Shown one piece after another: positions 4,789-6,420 of a stretch of DNA of 6,420 nt; position 1 is the stretch's first letter; each line of letters starts with the position of its first letter. The notes beneath the pieces were generated by a model, which ran no database searches, was not told the origin of the DNA, and saw only the letters and a list, made by a program, of their open reading frames with translations. Source of the stretch: DASTCC01 sp035711465 (GTDB lineage Bacteria; Acidobacteriota; Vicinamibacteria; Vicinamibacterales; SCN-69-37). The DNA lies in NCBI GenBank assembly GCA_035711465.1, contig DASTCC010000431.1, positions 1-6,420 of the forward strand, in the 5' to 3' direction. The translations under genes and the position numbers were made by a program.

Positions 4789-6420
4789 TCAGATCAGGCT
4801 GCGCTTGCGCCGATTCATCCATTCGAAGCCGGCGAGCGCCGCGAACGGGACGATCCACCATGGCGATCGCATCGGGTGCCAGCGGATGTCCTCGCGAGCC
4901 GGAGCGAGCTCGGCCGTGAGCGCGGTGGCCAGGCCGGCGATCTCGTGCTCGCTGAAGACCCGACCCTTGCGCGAACTGGTCCAGGCCGAGAGCCGTTCGG
5001 ACGCGATCGGCGCCCGGGACGCTGTCGCATCGACGGCGACGATTGCCTCGCCGCGCCCGTCGTCGACCGTCGCGCTCACGCGATGCACGCCGGCAATGGT
5101 CGACGCTCGCCAGTGCCCTTCGAAACGGCCGGGCGCTATGGGGACGAGCAGGATCGAGTCGGACGAACCATCCGGCGCGGTGATCCTCGCCGAGGCAGTC
5201 GCCTGCATCGCGCCGGGCTCGTCCGCCGCCGCCGCGAGCTCGCGCGCCGTCACCCGGATCGCAACGCGATCGCCGGGCCTCGTCACCGGCGCGATGTCGA
5301 CTTCGATCGCCGCTGGTGCGCGCGCCGCGGCCTCGCCGATCGTCTCGCGCCAGAACGCGTCGAACGTCGATCCTTCCGCCGCCCGCCACCGCCACGCATC
5401 GAACGCGGTGCTGACGATGACAGCGCCGTCGCCGAGAGGGTGTTGCCAGACCACTGGCACCTGCGCGGCGCCCGCGGAGGGCGCGAACGAGGCAAGCGGC
5501 GTCGCCAGCGCTGGCATGCTCGCGGGCCACGCGAGCTCGGCCGCACTCAAACCGGCATGACCCGGCGCCACCGCCGAAAGCGGCGTCGGCTCGGTGGTCG
5601 TCCGCGACTGCCAGCCGCGAACGCCGATCAGCGCCTCGACCGCTGCCGAGGGACGCGCTTCGAGCAGGAGGACCAGGGTGCCTCCGCGGGTCCTCGCGAA
5701 GGTTTCGAGATGACGGATGTCGGCGGCGGACATCTCGGTCGATGCCCCCGCGACGATCGCGTCGAAGCGGCCGAGTCCCGCGGCATCGTCGAGTTGCGCC
5801 GGCGCGCCGGGGGTTGCCGCGGACACGTTTCTCGACGTCGCCACGCGACTCGCGACCTCGAATCGCTCGTCGCGTTCGATCGCACGGCGGACGAACGTCG
5901 ACGACCAGGACGGTCGCGAGTCGACGAAGAGCACGCGCCATTTGCGCGTATTGACGTCGACGAGGAGCGTCGCCGAGCTCGCCGCCGCGGCGTCCACCAC
6001 CCGCGCGGTCACCTCGAGCCTGGCCGCGCCTTCGCGCGTCGGCACGAACGAGAGCGTCTGCGCGAGCGTCGACGCCGCCGCAGTGACGTCGATGGTCGTG
6101 CTGTCGACGACGCGGCCGTCGTGCGTCAGGGACAGCTCGACACGGCGGCCGGCGATGCCAGTCGTCGCGACCGCGATCGCGACCGGCGCCTTTGCGTTCA
6201 CTTGCACCTGCCTCGGCGCGGATGCGGTGACGATGGCGACGGCCGGGGCGGCTCGTGTCACTGCGAACGCCGGGCCGGTCCACGCCCGCGCGCTGTCGGG
6301 AATGCCCGCGCCGACGATCACCATCGCCGCCGCGCCTGCCCACGGGCCGGCGACGACGTCGAACTGCTTCGACAGCTCGGTCGTGACCGCATCGATCGGA
6401 TCGCGGCCGCCGGTGCCGGC
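4789..6420 (-). CDS. Membrane-anchored GATase-like/Ig-like protein (N-terminus beyond window)
   Basis: The frame is open from the window edge to TGA at 4791-4789, giving 543 visible residues; the ATG at 6324 is internal, as 32 further in-frame codons precede it. Numbering from the window edge, residues about 70-155 look like a beta-sandwich domain. RKWRVLFVDSRPSW at 159-172, followed by FVRRAIERD, is the hallmark of glutamine-amidotransferase-like domains in BatA/VWA-type membrane proteins (usually VLYVEGRPRWEY). PLGDGAVIVSTAFDAWRWR at 328-346 ends that domain. A second beta-rich domain follows (about 370-470). One hydrophobic helix (about 520-535, PWWIVPFAALAGF) precedes the basic tail NRRKRSLI, so the bulk should be outside and the tail in the cytoplasm. 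The visible part has no cysteine, so it lacks the GATase nucleophile and is probably structural or ligand-binding. Homologues often sit beside MoxR/VWA genes; none is seen here. The 147-bp gap and the separate promoter suggest it is not co-regulated with pmbA. Confidence 0.8.
   Translation of the reverse strand, partial: AGTGGRDPIDAVTTELSKQFDVVAGPWAGAAAMVIVGAGIPDSARAWTGPAFAVTRAAPAVAIVTASAPRQVQVNAKAPVAIAVATTGIAGRRVELSLTHDGRVVDSTTIDVTAAASTLAQTLSFVPTREGAARLEVTARVVDAAAASSATLLVDVNTRKWRVLFVDSRPSWSSTFVRRAIERDERFEVASRVATSRNVSAATPGAPAQLDDAAGLGRFDAIVAGASTEMSAADIRHLETFARTRGGTLVLLLEARPSAAVEALIGVRGWQSRTTTEPTPLSAVAPGHAGLSAAELAWPASMPALATPLASFAPSAGAAQVPVVWQHPLGDGAVIVSTAFDAWRWRAAEGSTFDAFWRETIGEAAARAPAAIEVDIAPVTRPGDRVAIRVTARELAAAADEPGAMQATASARITAPDGSSDSILLVPIAPGRFEGHWRASTIAGVHRVSATVDDGRGEAIVAVDATASRAPIASERLSAWTSSRKGRVFSEHEIAGLATALTAELAPAREDIRWHPMRSPWWIVPFAALAGFEWMNRRKRSLI

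Noticed and set aside
4199..5560. 453-codon plus-strand open frame bridging pmbA and the GATase-like gene
   Set aside because: It spans the opposite strand of two separate genes plus their gap, is Ser/Arg/Ala-rich and shows no domain.
4748..6343. 531-codon minus-strand frame overlapping the GATase-like gene
   Set aside because: It is a +1-type shadow, extremely Arg-rich and without structure. The overlapping frame has the GATase-like motif, a membrane helix and a positive-inside tail.

Overview
The window is very GC-rich bacterial DNA. All four genes it holds lie on the minus strand, so the biological order runs from high to low coordinates. G/C at third codon positions, Tat-exported TldD/PmbA-family proteins, a membrane-anchored GATase-like protein and 7-bp intergenic repeats together suggest an Acidobacteriota-type soil or sediment bacterium (possibly Vicinamibacteria). 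That placement is inference from style; there is no rRNA or other marker gene.

Layout in transcription order: (1) 6420-4789, the C-terminal 543 residues of a membrane-anchored protein with a glutamine-amidotransferase-like fold and one C-terminal membrane helix, cut by the window edge. (2) A 147-bp gap with a small hairpin, an array of 7-bp repeats, a palindrome and a candidate promoter. (3) 4641-3289, a PmbA/TldE homologue without signal peptide or metal site. (4) A 122-bp gap with a large hairpin over the pmbA stop codon, a short 7-bp repeat and copy 2 of a 50-bp hairpin element. (5) 3166-1472, a TldD homologue with a Tat signal and an HExxxH zinc motif. (6) A 62-bp gap almost filled by copy 1 of the same element. 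(7) 1409 to beyond the window edge, a second Tat-dependent TldD paralogue whose C-terminus is missing.

The three TldD/PmbA genes probably form one transcription unit: one catalytically inert PmbA-type subunit and two metalloprotease-type subunits. In characterised TldD/TldE systems an active and an inactive subunit form a heterodimer that cleaves unfolded peptides in the cytoplasm, for example in microcin B17 maturation. Here both active-type subunits carry twin-arginine leaders while the PmbA reading frame has no room for one, so where the complex forms is an open question. No RiPP precursor or other obvious substrate gene is visible.

The most notable non-coding signals are the two nearly identical 50-bp hairpin elements just upstream of each tldD, with a compensatory base-pair change between copies; a perfect 7+7 palindrome over the -35 box of the candidate pmbA promoter; and a long hairpin centred on the pmbA stop codon. 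The long open frames on the plus strand are shadows of these genes.
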